Source of the DNA: a virus
IMG/VR virus record: IMGVR_UViG_3300025000_000107
Coordinates: 1 to 61,011 of that record
Length of the DNA stretch: 61,011 nucleotides
Direction: 5' to 3' (one strand)
This document shows, piece by piece, positions 17,738 through 27,194 of this stretch. The translations under genes and the position numbers were made by a program. The notes under the pieces were generated by a model that saw only the letters and a program-made list of their open reading frames with translations, made no database searches and had not been told where the DNA came from. The stretch's first letter is position 1, and the number at the start of each line of letters is the position of its first letter.

Positions 17738-18747
17738 TGGCTGGTTTCAACTTCGGTGGTATGATGCAGGGTATGGGTGCCGGCATGGTTCAGACTGGTG
17801 CCTGGATGAAGGAGCAGGAGAAGTTAGACTGGGAGACTCAGCAAGCTACTCTTAAGTATGAAAGAGATATGCACATGGAGAAGCTGAGACTCCAGGCTGC
17901 TAAAGAAGGACAAGAGAGGGGTATTGCTAGTTCTGAGAAGATCTCTGGTAACCAGATAGCATCAACAGAGCGGGTAGCTGGTGAGGGTAGAACTCTAGAG
18001 AGAGAGAAGCTTGATGTAACTAGAGCAGCTAACGAGTCCCAAGCAGCTTACCAAAACAGGATGGCTGGTGCAGCCGAGAGTAACGCAGCTACTAGTGCTA
18101 ACGAGTCTGCAGCTAAGCTTGAGATGCTAAGAGAGGCGAAGGATGCTCCTGAAAAAGAGAGGGCTACTAGACAGGCGTGGATCGATGAGAACTACGAACC
18201 TGGTTCAACTCAACATACATCAGCCTCTGCAGCTAATATGGGAGTAGCAGTTGCAACACCTGAGAAAGTTCCTGCTGATGTACAGACAAAGGTCTTAGAG
18301 ATGTCTGGGACTAACTTAGAGGAGTTGAAGGCTCTGAACAAAGGTAAGGACTATAAGAAGGCTTGGGATAAATACAGGGTTCTCCATAAGGGAGATACTG
18401 AGTTAGACTTTCAAGCAGCTTATGTAGCCAACTATGCAGATAAGCTTTACTCTAGTATGGGGTATGGTGGGTCTGATAAGACTAAGGCCAAAGAGGCAGC
18501 ACCAGCTACTAAGGGTGAGCTGCCAGACACTCAGATAGCTACTTATGCCAAGACCCTTAATACCCTATCAGCAACTGATAGAGCTAAAGCTATCGATGAT
18601 ATGGAGAAGAAGGGTGTAAGTAAGATGAGCATCTATAAGATCACCTCTATGGCAGATCAGTTAGATCCTAGAAAAAAGAGTATGCTAGACACACCAGAGG
18701 GTGTTACACCCATCAGTGGTGGCGGTATGATGAGAAGAACCTATTGA
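17737..18747 (+). CDS. Ejection-block protein, coiled coil
   Basis: A 336-residue protein that starts at the previous stop. The N-terminus is glycine/methionine-rich (FNFGGMMQGMGAGMVQTGAW). A long charged coiled coil spans about 30-140, and the C-terminus ends GVTPISGGGMMRR followed by TY. Composition and place right before the giant polyvalent protein make an internal core or ejected protein likely. Confidence 0.6.
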   Translation: MAGFNFGGMMQGMGAGMVQTGAWMKEQEKLDWETQQATLKYERDMHMEKLRLQAAKEGQERGIASSEKISGNQIASTERVAGEGRTLEREKLDVTRAANESQAAYQNRMAGAAESNAATSANESAAKLEMLREAKDAPEKERATRQAWIDENYEPGSTQHTSASAANMGVAVATPEKVPADVQTKVLEMSGTNLEELKALNKGKDYKKAWDKYRVLHKGDTELDFQAAYVANYADKLYSSMGYGGSDKTKAKEAAPATKGELPDTQIATYAKTLNTLSATDRAKAIDDMEKKGVSKMSIYKITSMADQLDPRKKSMLDTPEGVTPISGGGMMRRTY

Positions 18748-18771
18748 TAAATAAACAACTAAGGAACTTAA

Positions 18772-21700
18772 ATGTCAGACTATAATTTTTCCCAACTGTT
18801 CGGAGATCCTATTAATGATTCCTACATGTACGAAGGTGGGGAAACCCCTTTCGCTGCAGAGCGTTGGGACATAACAGATATCGTAAGTTCCCTATGGAAA
18901 GGTACTGGTGAGACTGCTAGGTTGTTTGGTAGAGGATCTGGTTCTGAAACCCTAGAAGGTATCGGAACAAGCATATCTGAAAGTGATTTTGCTAAACCAG
19001 ACGAGAGCACCTACTTCGGTAGAGACTCTTACAAGAAAGAAATCCTTATGGGTGCAGCTGAGTCTGCGCCCCTCACTGCAGTCCTCGCTGGTGCTAGTAC
19101 TTTAGGTACTATGGCAGGAGGCCCTGTAGGGACTGTAGCTGGTCTTACAGCAGCAGGTTCGGTACTCTCTCGTGGTCTCTACCTTGATAACATGGATAGG
19201 TATTGGGAGCAGCATCCTGATGGTACTGATGAAGATGCTATCAAGTACTCTGCTATGCATGCTGGAGTTGAAGCACTTACTGAGGTTGGTGGCGCAGCTC
19301 TAGGGTTCGGTGCCTTGAAGCTTGGTGGACAGGTTGCTAAACCCTTCTTGATTAATGCTATTGAGAAGGGTGTTATATCTACCGCTGATGTACTGGATAC
19401 TGTAGCTGCTAAGGCTGGTGCGACTACATTCATGCAGAGGATGTTTGGTGCTACTCTACCTGAAGGTGGTGAAGAGGTTGTAGCATCTTACCTCCAGCAC
19501 AAGTTAGATACCTCATATGAAATGAAGACTGAAGCTCCAGACTACTTCAAGACTTTCTTGATTGGTGCTGTAGCTTCAGGTCCGTTTGCCATAGCTGGTG
19601 CTAAGATTACTAGTGACCAGCAGAACAAGATTCGTAATAACATCGAGACAGGCCTTCAGTCTGAAGATAAAGACCAGCGTCTCCATACAGTAAAGCAGGT
19701 CTATGATACTATCAAAGAGGTATCACCTGAGGCAGCTCTTAACTGGGACAACTATGCTAGTGTAGCTGCAGTTAATGGACCTCTCAGTCTTGATGGTACT
19801 GTAGACCCATCACTTGCTTGGAAGAAACATCTCCAGGAGTGGCAGGATTCTCGTAGGACTAAGGAAGAGTTGTATGAAGTAACAAGAGATCCTGCTGAGA
19901 TCCTTAAGGGATTTGAGATTCCTTTCGGTACTGCAGACATGCAGCCTGTAGCAACATCAGCTGATCCTTATGGTGCTGGTATTGCACCACCTACAGCTTC
20001 TAAGATTGATCAGCTCCTTGAAGAGAATAAGCAGAAGGCTATCAGCCCTACACTCTGGCAGGATTATCTCAAGTCTATCAAGGGTAAGAGTACTGTAGCT
20101 GAAGTAGTAAGACCTGAAGCAGATAAGACCGCACAGTGGAAGAAGCCTATCTATGACAACACAGCTAAACTTGCTGCAGTTGAAGAGGAGATTAAGGATG
20201 CAGACACTAACGAGCTTCCTGCTACAGAGATAGCTAAGCTTAAGGCAGACGAGGAAGAGACCTTCAAGGCTAGAAGGATCCAAGAACTTTCAGCTAAGAG
20301 AAAGGCTCAGCTCACGCCGTATGAGAAGCTTCGTCTTGAAGAACTGACAGGTAAAGAGAAACTTACCTTGAAGGAAAAGAAAGAGACTAAGACCCTCAAG
20401 GCTAAGGATAAGGCAGCTAAGGAGATAGTGGTTACAGAGGCTAAGGTTGAGCCTACAGCAGCTGTAGCAGCTGACGTGACTCCTACTACCACTGTAGCTA
20501 CTGTAGACGATACAGAGTACTCTAAGGACGATCTAGAGGGTATTGAAGTTGACATCCCTCTTGGTAAGAATAAGAAGACTGGTGAGATTAAGTGGAAGAA
20601 AGGTGTACCTGCACACGACGCTCTTGATGAAATCAGAAAGGCAGAAGAGAAGTGGCAAGCAGTTGTAGATACAGCCACTGATCCTAAGATAGTTGAAGGT
20701 GCTAAGAACAGACTGAAGCAGGAAGGGGTCCGTAAGGCTAAGATAGAAGAGCAGATCGGTAAGGTAGCTAAGACTGGTACTAAAGAAAGTCGTATCAGAG
20801 AGGCGATGATCGATCAGGCTGGTATCATTAATGACCCTGCTGTAGATGAGAAACTGAAAGAGAAGGCTCAGCTTGAGCTTGATAGGTTGGAGAAACTACT
20901 TCAGGTTGATAAGTCTGGGATTGCTAAAGGTGCTACTACTGGTGTTAATACTGCAGGAGAAAAGCAGGTAGTAGAGTATTCAGACAACGCTAGAGATTGG
21001 AAACCAGTTGATAAGAGCAACCCTAATGTTCTTGTTAATCAAAATAGTATCATCATTAAAAATAATGACAGCAATTGGTCAGTATTCCAGAGAGATGAAG
21101 ATGGTGGACTAGTACCTGTAGGTAGAGGTTTCAAAAGAAAGAGTCATGCTATAGCAGCTCTTAGAGCTGGACAGACTAAGGAAGAGTACTACGGTGCCAA
21201 TCCTGAGGAAGCTCCTAAACCTCTAACAGATGACCAGAAGAAGCTTGTAGGTAGTATCAAAGACGTAAGGAAGCTTATAGGTTCTCGTATTAATAAGATT
21301 ACAGATTTAAGAGGAGATCCCGAAGCAGATGGTATAGCAACTGAGGCTATCTTCGAAGCTGCTGGTAAGTTCAAAGAAGGTAAGGGAGCGTCCTTTACTA
21401 CGTTTGCTACCTCTGTTATTGATGCTAGGCTTAAGGAGTATAACGAGAACAGATACAAGTTCGAGACTCAGGGAGTAGAGAGTACTGAATCTACTACTGG
21501 AACTATAGAGTCTGCAACTCGTTCTGATGTGTACGAGACTCCAGCTACTGAGGTGCAGAAGCAAGAGAAAGAAGCACCACCTCCAGTTACAAAAGTTGAT
21601 GTATCTTCTCTTACTGAAGAGGAGAAAGCTAGGTATGGACAAGGTGGTGTAGTAAAGAAGAGGACTCTTGCTGAGCAGAAGGCTGAACTAGATGCTATGA

Positions 21701-24700
21701 GACAGGCTGAGAAGGCTGCTGATAATAAGGTAGATGAAGAGATCTCAGAAGAGCAGAAGAACTCTGAAGCTCAACAGGATGTTAAGGATAAGAAAGCTAA
21801 GGCTGAGGCTGAGACTAAGAAGAAAACCTTAGCAGAGAAAGAAGCTAAGAAGAAACTTGATGATGAAGCAGTTAAAGCTAAGAAGGCTGATGAGAAACTG
21901 AAGAAAGATCAAGCTGCTGCTAAGAAGGTTGTAGATAAGGATAGTGACTCCTATAAGAAAGCGCAGGAGATCAAGAAGCTTGAGCTACTTAAGAAGTCTC
22001 TCACCCCTACAGATCCTGCAGATCCTAAGTCAGCTAAGATGCAACCTCCTCCGGGTAAGACTCTGGAAGAGACCTTAGCTCGTATAGATAGAATGATTGA
22101 GGAGCTGAATGGTACTAAGACTGATGCATCTCCTGTTATCCTTAGGAGATCTAAAGCCAAAGAGGCTTTCGTAGACACTAAGAAAGAGCAAGTACTCTTG
22201 AGCACTGAGGCAGTTAATAAGGCTAGAGAGATCCTTGATCGAGTTAAGGGAAACAAAGCTGAAGCCTATAGGGTGATTGAGTCTATTAAGGAGGATGCCT
22301 TTAGGGAGAGTGTTAGAGCACAGGTAGAGGTTATGAACTATACGAACCTCTCTTCTATTATCAAACCATTTCTAAATAAAGACAAGTCCTCTCAAGAATA
22401 TAAGCTAGCTACTTGGATTAACAAGCTTATCCTTGACTCTGGTAAAAAGAATATCAATGTAATTGTAGATCCTACTGCAGCGTATGAGCAGTTCTCTCAT
22501 GCCGGCAGTGGTACTGTAATAGTCAAAGCTCTCAACACTACTACCGTAAACCTGCATGAAGTTATGCATGCTATCACAAGTAGGGAACTCGATAATAGCC
22601 CTGAGTTAAAGTTGAGGGTTCGTGCTTTGATGGACCTCGTAGAAAAGGCCGCCATTGAACGATCAGATATACAGATAGACAAGGCTATGCTTAAGAAGCT
22701 TCGTTCAATAGAGCCCACTTCAGCAGCCTTTAGGGAGGCATTTGATGTAGCTAACCTCGGAGATCATGGCGGTATCCTTTATGCCCTGCTCAATGAGAAA
22801 GAGTTCCTCGCTCAGGTGATGAACGATAAAGCCTTTCAAGATCTTTTGTTAAGTACTGAAGTACCTGTGAAGAGTGGGTTCATCAAGAACCTCTTTGATC
22901 ATGTAGTTGAGATCTTCCTCCAGATGTTTGGTAAGGGAAAGATACAACACAACGCTATGAAGGAAGCCCTGCAGTTGATGGCCGAACTCTCTAGAGTTAA
23001 CTTAGCTAAAGGCCCTGTGGTTTCTAATCAGGTAGATGGTCTACTGGTTGGTGAAAGGTCACAAGGTATCCATCTAGGCACCCTCCTCGATGCACAGTTT
23101 AGAGGTGCTAGGGGTGACAATATGGAAACCATCAGGAAGGGGACAGGTTGGTATAAGGATCCTATAGATGATAAGTGGAGGTTTGAGATCTCTGATCATG
23201 AAGCTGAGTGGCTTAATCCTTGGGAAACCTTAGAGACCTATGAGGATGGTACTGATGGTGAGTTTAAGTTATTCGATATCCTGATCCATGATAAACTCTT
23301 CGAGGCTTATCCTGAGTTGAGGAACATCATGGTCTATAAAGAAGACTTCGGAAGAAACAGTAACATTCTCGGAGAGTACAGGCCTTATAGTAGATCTATC
23401 GCTGTGAATAGTAGGAGCAACAGTGAAGAAGCTCTTAGTACTATCATGCATGAGATACAACATATTATCCAATTCAAGGAAGGATTTGCTAAGGGTGGTA
23501 ACACTGCTTCAGTTAGCGTAATCAATAGTCGTTCTGAGATTGAAGATCTCCTGATAGAACAAATCAATAGGAGATTAGATAGAGGATCTGATGCAGACAA
23601 CAGGGTTCTTCCAGAACTTCGTGAGAACTTAGCTGAGATCCGTAGTATCCATGAGTGGGCTGAAGAGAACGAAGACCTTCTTGAAGAACTCCGTGATATA
23701 GAGGATGAGTTAAAAAGGTTAGAGGTCGAGTATAATAAGGATGCTAAAAGAATTAGAGATAGGATTAAGATAAAAGAGGACAAGAGGTACAATACAGATC
23801 CTTTTGACAACTCAGCTGCGTGGGAAAAACTAGATAATGAAATCAAGTCTATGTATAAAAGTCTTGATAAGTTAGCTAAAGATTCTAGCAAAAGAGTTAC
23901 ACGCTTGGCTAGTAGAAAAGATGACATCTTAGATGAAGTAAACTATCCAACAATAAGTGATGACCTTAAATACCACGCCTATAGCCTTATAGCTGGTGAG
24001 GCTGAGTCTAGGGTTATTCAGAAGCGTATGAAGTGGCAAGAGCACCAGAGGAAAGAGTTCTCACCACTTGAGTCTCTTGATGTACCTGCAGAGGCTAGAA
24101 TCTTAGCACCTTCAGATCACTCAGTATCTATGTCATCTATGTCGAAGACGCCAGAGAAGACAGAGGCTGAGAGGGATAAGGTCTTAGAAGCTAACGATGT
24201 TAATGCAACTAAGATAGGAGCTATCAAGAACTTCTTTACTGACAGTATGAGTAAAGAGGTTAAGCGATTGGCTATGGGAATGACTGAGCATCTTCGAAGG
24301 ATAGACCCTCGTCTTCTCAACTATGTACGTAAGTTCGAGATGGCAATCATTAACTACAATGTAAAGTATCAGAGAATGGCTGATCCTTTCGTTAAGAAGT
24401 TTAAGAAGTTGAGTGATAAGGATAAGAGAATGTTGGGGCTTGTATTGCTTAACAACTTCCCTCAGGACATAGAGAAGAGGTTCGAGATCCTTAAGAGAAA
24501 CAATATGGTATCTGAGTATGAGAAGATAGTTGAGATACTCAAAGATATCCAGAAGCGTAAGAAGATGGTGTCTATAGGTGACTATAGTGAGATAGAGGGT
24601 TACTTTCCTAGAACTATTAAGGATCGTATGGGGTTGCTTCAGGCTATGAAGAAAGACCCAAACTATGGTGTAATAGATCAGGAACTCTCTGAAGCTGGAC

Positions 24701-26361
24701 TAGATGAAGCTGATAGAATCTCAGCGATAGAGAAACTTCTCCACACTGGCAGATACCCTGCACTTGCATTACTGAAGCCAGGGTCTAGTAAGAAGAGGAG
24801 AATCGAAAGGGTGTCATCTGAATGGGCACACTTCTACGAGAACCCTATTGACAGCTTACTCAGTCACATCTATGAAAACAACGAGGCTATCGAAGCTCGG
24901 AACATGTTCGGTGATACTAGGCGTAAAGGCTTAGCTCAGAAACGAGATGAGATGATGAAGGAGCTGGAAGCTGATAAGCTTTCTGCTGGTAAGAGGAAGG
25001 CTATCATAGGCAGGATTGTAGCTATCGAGAAAGACCTTGATGTATACAATGATAAGGATGGAAAGGAAGGTGCATGGAACGAGGGTATAGCTGACCTGCT
25101 GTCTAGAGTAAACGCAGAATATCAGAAGGATCCCAAGAATGCCTTCAGGTACACTGAGAATCAACAGATGGAGATCATCGCACTCATACGTGCGCGTCTC
25201 ACCCAAAGAGGTATGAGCGGTGCTTGGCAGACCTTGAGGAACGTATCCCTCATGACAGCACTTGGTAATCCCACATCTGCTATAACTCAGTTGTCAGACT
25301 TTGCAATGTCAGTACATACCAATGGTCTGATGAATACAGTAAGCAGTATGTTCGGTGATCAGATAATCACTACTAAAGATCTTGATCTATCTCATAGCCT
25401 GAGAGAGTTCCAGTCCAGTAGTAGTGCAGCTGTACTTGATAAGGTTCTTCACTTCTCAGGTTTGAAGTATATGGATCTGAAAGCTAAGAACACATTCATG
25501 AATGCAGCAATGAAGAAAGCTAAGTCCCAAACCTTTGAGCAGTTCGACAAACAGTGGGGTAGTACTCTAGCTGGAGATACTAAACAAACTTATGAGGAGT
25601 TGAAGGAAGGAAAGAATTCTGATAGGACTAGGTTCTTCGCTTTCAATGCTCTCTCTGAGTTCCAGCCAGTGTCACTGTCAGAGATGCCTGTTGGTTATCT
25701 TACAGCAGGTAACGGAAGGTTATTCTATGCACTGAAGAGTTACAATATTAAGATGATAAACGTCTATGCTCGTAAGCTGTTCTATGGTATGAGTACTGCT
25801 AAGAATAAGACGGAGAAGGCAGCAGCTATTAAAGACGCTATGTCTCTCCTCATCTTGATGACCCTTGCAGGTGCTGGAGCAGATGAGTTGAAAGATCTTA
25901 TCATGAATAGGGATGTAGAGTTCAGTGATAACGTTCATAACAACATACTCAAAGCTTTCTTCATGAACTCTTATATGTTGGAGCAGGGTAGTAAGAAGGG
26001 TATTATTAAGCAGATGCTTACTGATACTATTCTTCCACCCACAAGAGCTGGTGATGATGCCCTTAAGGATCTTACTAACCTCTTGGATATGGATCCAGAT
26101 ACTGAGGCAACTATGAAGTTCCTCAAGAGTGTACCTTGGGGTGGTATAGTGTATGCATGGACTAGTGAAGATGCAGACAAAGTGAACTATACTAATATGA
26201 AAGAGGGTATCTCCAAGGATATTAAATCTGGGGATTCTATCAGTGATGTAAGAAGTAGAATGCTGAAGTACAATCAGTGGGCTAGAGGTGCAGGAGAAAC
26301 CCTGATCACTTACTCTTCTATTAAGAAGATGAGAAATAAAAAGAAGGATCAGAAGAAGTAA
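18772..26361 (+). CDS. Giant polyvalent ejection protein with two HExxH metallopeptidase motifs
   Basis: A 2529-residue protein, probably packaged in the head and injected with the DNA. Hydrophobic helices lie at about 85-135, 160-190 and 260-280. K/E-rich coiled coils and linkers span about 400-1190. A sigma-region-2-like stretch lies near 850-890. A first zinc-peptidase motif HEVMH is at 1262-1266. A domain like large polyvalent protein domain 23 lies near 1444-1485 (TGWYKD...KWRFEISD), and a second motif HEIQH is at 1560-1564. Coiled coil follows to about 1750. Near 2150-2185 LMTALGNPTSAITQL matches a segment common in large ejected phage proteins. The basic tail ends KKMRNKKKDQKK. The ATG lies 25 bases after the previous stop. 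Confidence 0.85.
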   Translation: MSDYNFSQLFGDPINDSYMYEGGETPFAAERWDITDIVSSLWKGTGETARLFGRGSGSETLEGIGTSISESDFAKPDESTYFGRDSYKKEILMGAAESAPLTAVLAGASTLGTMAGGPVGTVAGLTAAGSVLSRGLYLDNMDRYWEQHPDGTDEDAIKYSAMHAGVEALTEVGGAALGFGALKLGGQVAKPFLINAIEKGVISTADVLDTVAAKAGATTFMQRMFGATLPEGGEEVVASYLQHKLDTSYEMKTEAPDYFKTFLIGAVASGPFAIAGAKITSDQQNKIRNNIETGLQSEDKDQRLHTVKQVYDTIKEVSPEAALNWDNYASVAAVNGPLSLDGTVDPSLAWKKHLQEWQDSRRTKEELYEVTRDPAEILKGFEIPFGTADMQPVATSADPYGAGIAPPTASKIDQLLEENKQKAISPTLWQDYLKSIKGKSTVAEVVRPEADKTAQWKKPIYDNTAKLAAVEEEIKDADTNELPATEIAKLKADEEETFKARRIQELSAKRKAQLTPYEKLRLEELTGKEKLTLKEKKETKTLKAKDKAAKEIVVTEAKVEPTAAVAADVTPTTTVATVDDTEYSKDDLEGIEVDIPLGKNKKTGEIKWKKGVPAHDALDEIRKAEEKWQAVVDTATDPKIVEGAKNRLKQEGVRKAKIEEQIGKVAKTGTKESRIREAMIDQAGIINDPAVDEKLKEKAQLELDRLEKLLQVDKSGIAKGATTGVNTAGEKQVVEYSDNARDWKPVDKSNPNVLVNQNSIIIKNNDSNWSVFQRDEDGGLVPVGRGFKRKSHAIAALRAGQTKEEYYGANPEEAPKPLTDDQKKLVGSIKDVRKLIGSRINKITDLRGDPEADGIATEAIFEAAGKFKEGKGASFTTFATSVIDARLKEYNENRYKFETQGVESTESTTGTIESATRSDVYETPATEVQKQEKEAPPPVTKVDVSSLTEEEKARYGQGGVVKKRTLAEQKAELDAMRQAEKAADNKVDEEISEEQKNSEAQQDVKDKKAKAEAETKKKTLAEKEAKKKLDDEAVKAKKADEKLKKDQAAAKKVVDKDSDSYKKAQEIKKLELLKKSLTPTDPADPKSAKMQPPPGKTLEETLARIDRMIEELNGTKTDASPVILRRSKAKEAFVDTKKEQVLLSTEAVNKAREILDRVKGNKAEAYRVIESIKEDAFRESVRAQVEVMNYTNLSSIIKPFLNKDKSSQEYKLATWINKLILDSGKKNINVIVDPTAAYEQFSHAGSGTVIVKALNTTTVNLHEVMHAITSRELDNSPELKLRVRALMDLVEKAAIERSDIQIDKAMLKKLRSIEPTSAAFREAFDVANLGDHGGILYALLNEKEFLAQVMNDKAFQDLLLSTEVPVKSGFIKNLFDHVVEIFLQMFGKGKIQHNAMKEALQLMAELSRVNLAKGPVVSNQVDGLLVGERSQGIHLGTLLDAQFRGARGDNMETIRKGTGWYKDPIDDKWRFEISDHEAEWLNPWETLETYEDGTDGEFKLFDILIHDKLFEAYPELRNIMVYKEDFGRNSNILGEYRPYSRSIAVNSRSNSEEALSTIMHEIQHIIQFKEGFAKGGNTASVSVINSRSEIEDLLIEQINRRLDRGSDADNRVLPELRENLAEIRSIHEWAEENEDLLEELRDIEDELKRLEVEYNKDAKRIRDRIKIKEDKRYNTDPFDNSAAWEKLDNEIKSMYKSLDKLAKDSSKRVTRLASRKDDILDEVNYPTISDDLKYHAYSLIAGEAESRVIQKRMKWQEHQRKEFSPLESLDVPAEARILAPSDHSVSMSSMSKTPEKTEAERDKVLEANDVNATKIGAIKNFFTDSMSKEVKRLAMGMTEHLRRIDPRLLNYVRKFEMAIINYNVKYQRMADPFVKKFKKLSDKDKRMLGLVLLNNFPQDIEKRFEILKRNNMVSEYEKIVEILKDIQKRKKMVSIGDYSEIEGYFPRTIKDRMGLLQAMKKDPNYGVIDQELSEAGLDEADRISAIEKLLHTGRYPALALLKPGSSKKRRIERVSSEWAHFYENPIDSLLSHIYENNEAIEARNMFGDTRRKGLAQKRDEMMKELEADKLSAGKRKAIIGRIVAIEKDLDVYNDKDGKEGAWNEGIADLLSRVNAEYQKDPKNAFRYTENQQMEIIALIRARLTQRGMSGAWQTLRNVSLMTALGNPTSAITQLSDFAMSVHTNGLMNTVSSMFGDQIITTKDLDLSHSLREFQSSSSAAVLDKVLHFSGLKYMDLKAKNTFMNAAMKKAKSQTFEQFDKQWGSTLAGDTKQTYEELKEGKNSDRTRFFAFNALSEFQPVSLSEMPVGYLTAGNGRLFYALKSYNIKMINVYARKLFYGMSTAKNKTEKAAAIKDAMSLLILMTLAGAGADELKDLIMNRDVEFSDNVHNNILKAFFMNSYMLEQGSKKGIIKQMLTDTILPPTRAGDDALKDLTNLLDMDPDTEATMKFLKSVPWGGIVYAWTSEDADKVNYTNMKEGISKDIKSGDSISDVRSRMLKYNQWARGAGETLITYSSIKKMRNKKKDQKK

Positions 26362-26371
26362 CACTATATAG
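26362..26371 (+). promoter_or_regulatory. CACTATATAG promoter for the lysis/receptor module
   Basis: An exact CACTATATAG one base after the giant gene's stop codon, about 200 bases upstream of the next gene. The continuation ACCTATAGG resembles the ACGATAG and ACTATAAG found after other copies. It would give the 26571-32734 module transcription independent of the long structural operon. Confidence 0.62.
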
Positions 26372-26391
26372 ACCTATAGGTATTAGAAGAA

Positions 26392-26530
26392 CTATCAGAT
26401 GCTGATAGGTGATACTAGTACCTATAGGACTTATAGACCTACAGTCCATTATTTTTATTCTTATATACATCTTATATAAGAACTATTAGCACCTATAGAG
26501 CTATTAACCCTGTAGGGCTAATAGGTGCTA
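26392..26530 (+). repeat. Structured leader with three consecutive hairpins
   Basis: Three perfect or near-perfect inverted repeats lie in the untranslated leader: CTATCAG 26392-26398 with CTGATAG 26402-26408; TTCTTATATA 26458-26467 with TATATAAGAA 26473-26482; and TAGCACCTAT 26487-26496 with ATAGGTGCTA 26521-26530, which encloses CCCTGTAGGG. CCTATAGG palindromes are also present. No protein longer than a few codons fits. The last arm lies about 40 bases before the next start, so a role in RNA stability or translation control is plausible. Confidence 0.6.
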
Positions 26531-26570
26531 TACGGAGATAAATTATTTGTAATTGAAAGGAAATTACCTA

Positions 26571-26891
26571 ATGTCCGATTGTACATCTAAAGATTGTGAA
26601 GCTCACCTGTTTATGGTTGAGACTGTAAAAGAAATCAAATCTATGAACCTAGAGCTTATGAGAAGTCAACAGGTTTTAGAGAACTCAATAATCAAGTTGA
26701 CTGAAAACCTTAACGAGTTACATAGGATGAATCAAAGAATAGATACAATAATGGAGAAACAGGATATCAAGGAGGCAGCTCAAGATTTAGAGATAGCTAA
26801 TCAGAAGGCATTTATGAATAAGGCTTTAGGTGCTATAGCTATAGCAACCTTTATAATCCCAATTGTTGTAACTCTTATAATAGGAAACTAA
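26571..26891 (+). CDS. Coiled-coil protein with C-terminal membrane anchor (XhlA-like)
   Basis: A 106-residue protein. The N-terminus is hydrophilic, a coiled coil lies at about 20-75, and a single transmembrane helix near 83-104 (IATFIIPIVVTLII) ends the protein. This layout matches XhlA-type holin-associated membrane proteins, and lysis genes lie in the same module. The ATG at 26571 follows AAAGGAAA. A TTG 18 bases upstream is less likely. Confidence 0.65.
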   Translation: MSDCTSKDCEAHLFMVETVKEIKSMNLELMRSQQVLENSIIKLTENLNELHRMNQRIDTIMEKQDIKEAAQDLEIANQKAFMNKALGAIAIATFIIPIVVTLIIGN

Positions 26892-27194
26892 ATGAACTAT
26901 ACGTATATGGACGTTGTTCTTGGTGTTGGTGGTACATCTCCCGAAATTCATGTGACTGGATATTGTGATCTTGTTATTCAGGGATTAACCTCAGGGGTTG
27001 TTAAGTTACAGTATCTTCTTAATAAGACTGCAGCCCTACCAGCACCTGCATGGACTGATTTTCCTGACGGATCTTTTAGTGCTAACACTTTTCAGACTAT
27101 ATTCATGTCAGCTATTGGTGTATACTTTAGGTTGGTTGGTGTAGCTAATAATGCTGGTGTATATGTAAAGGTAGCTAGAGGGCGGGATGAGTAA
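26892..27194 (+). CDS. Small structural protein, unknown
   Basis: A 100-residue strand-rich protein (GVVKLQYLLNKTAALPAPAW, then FRLVGVANNAGVYVKVARG), probably a small beta-sandwich of the kind found on virion surfaces. It overlaps the following receptor-binding-like gene by eight bases, suggesting that they work together. No family is named. Confidence 0.6.
   Translation: MNYTYMDVVLGVGGTSPEIHVTGYCDLVIQGLTSGVVKLQYLLNKTAALPAPAWTDFPDGSFSANTFQTIFMSAIGVYFRLVGVANNAGVYVKVARGRDE

Noticed and set aside
25720-26364. 214-codon antisense frame under the end of the giant gene
   Set aside because: It is antisense to a long supported gene, its composition mirrors that gene's codons, and it has no visible start signal.
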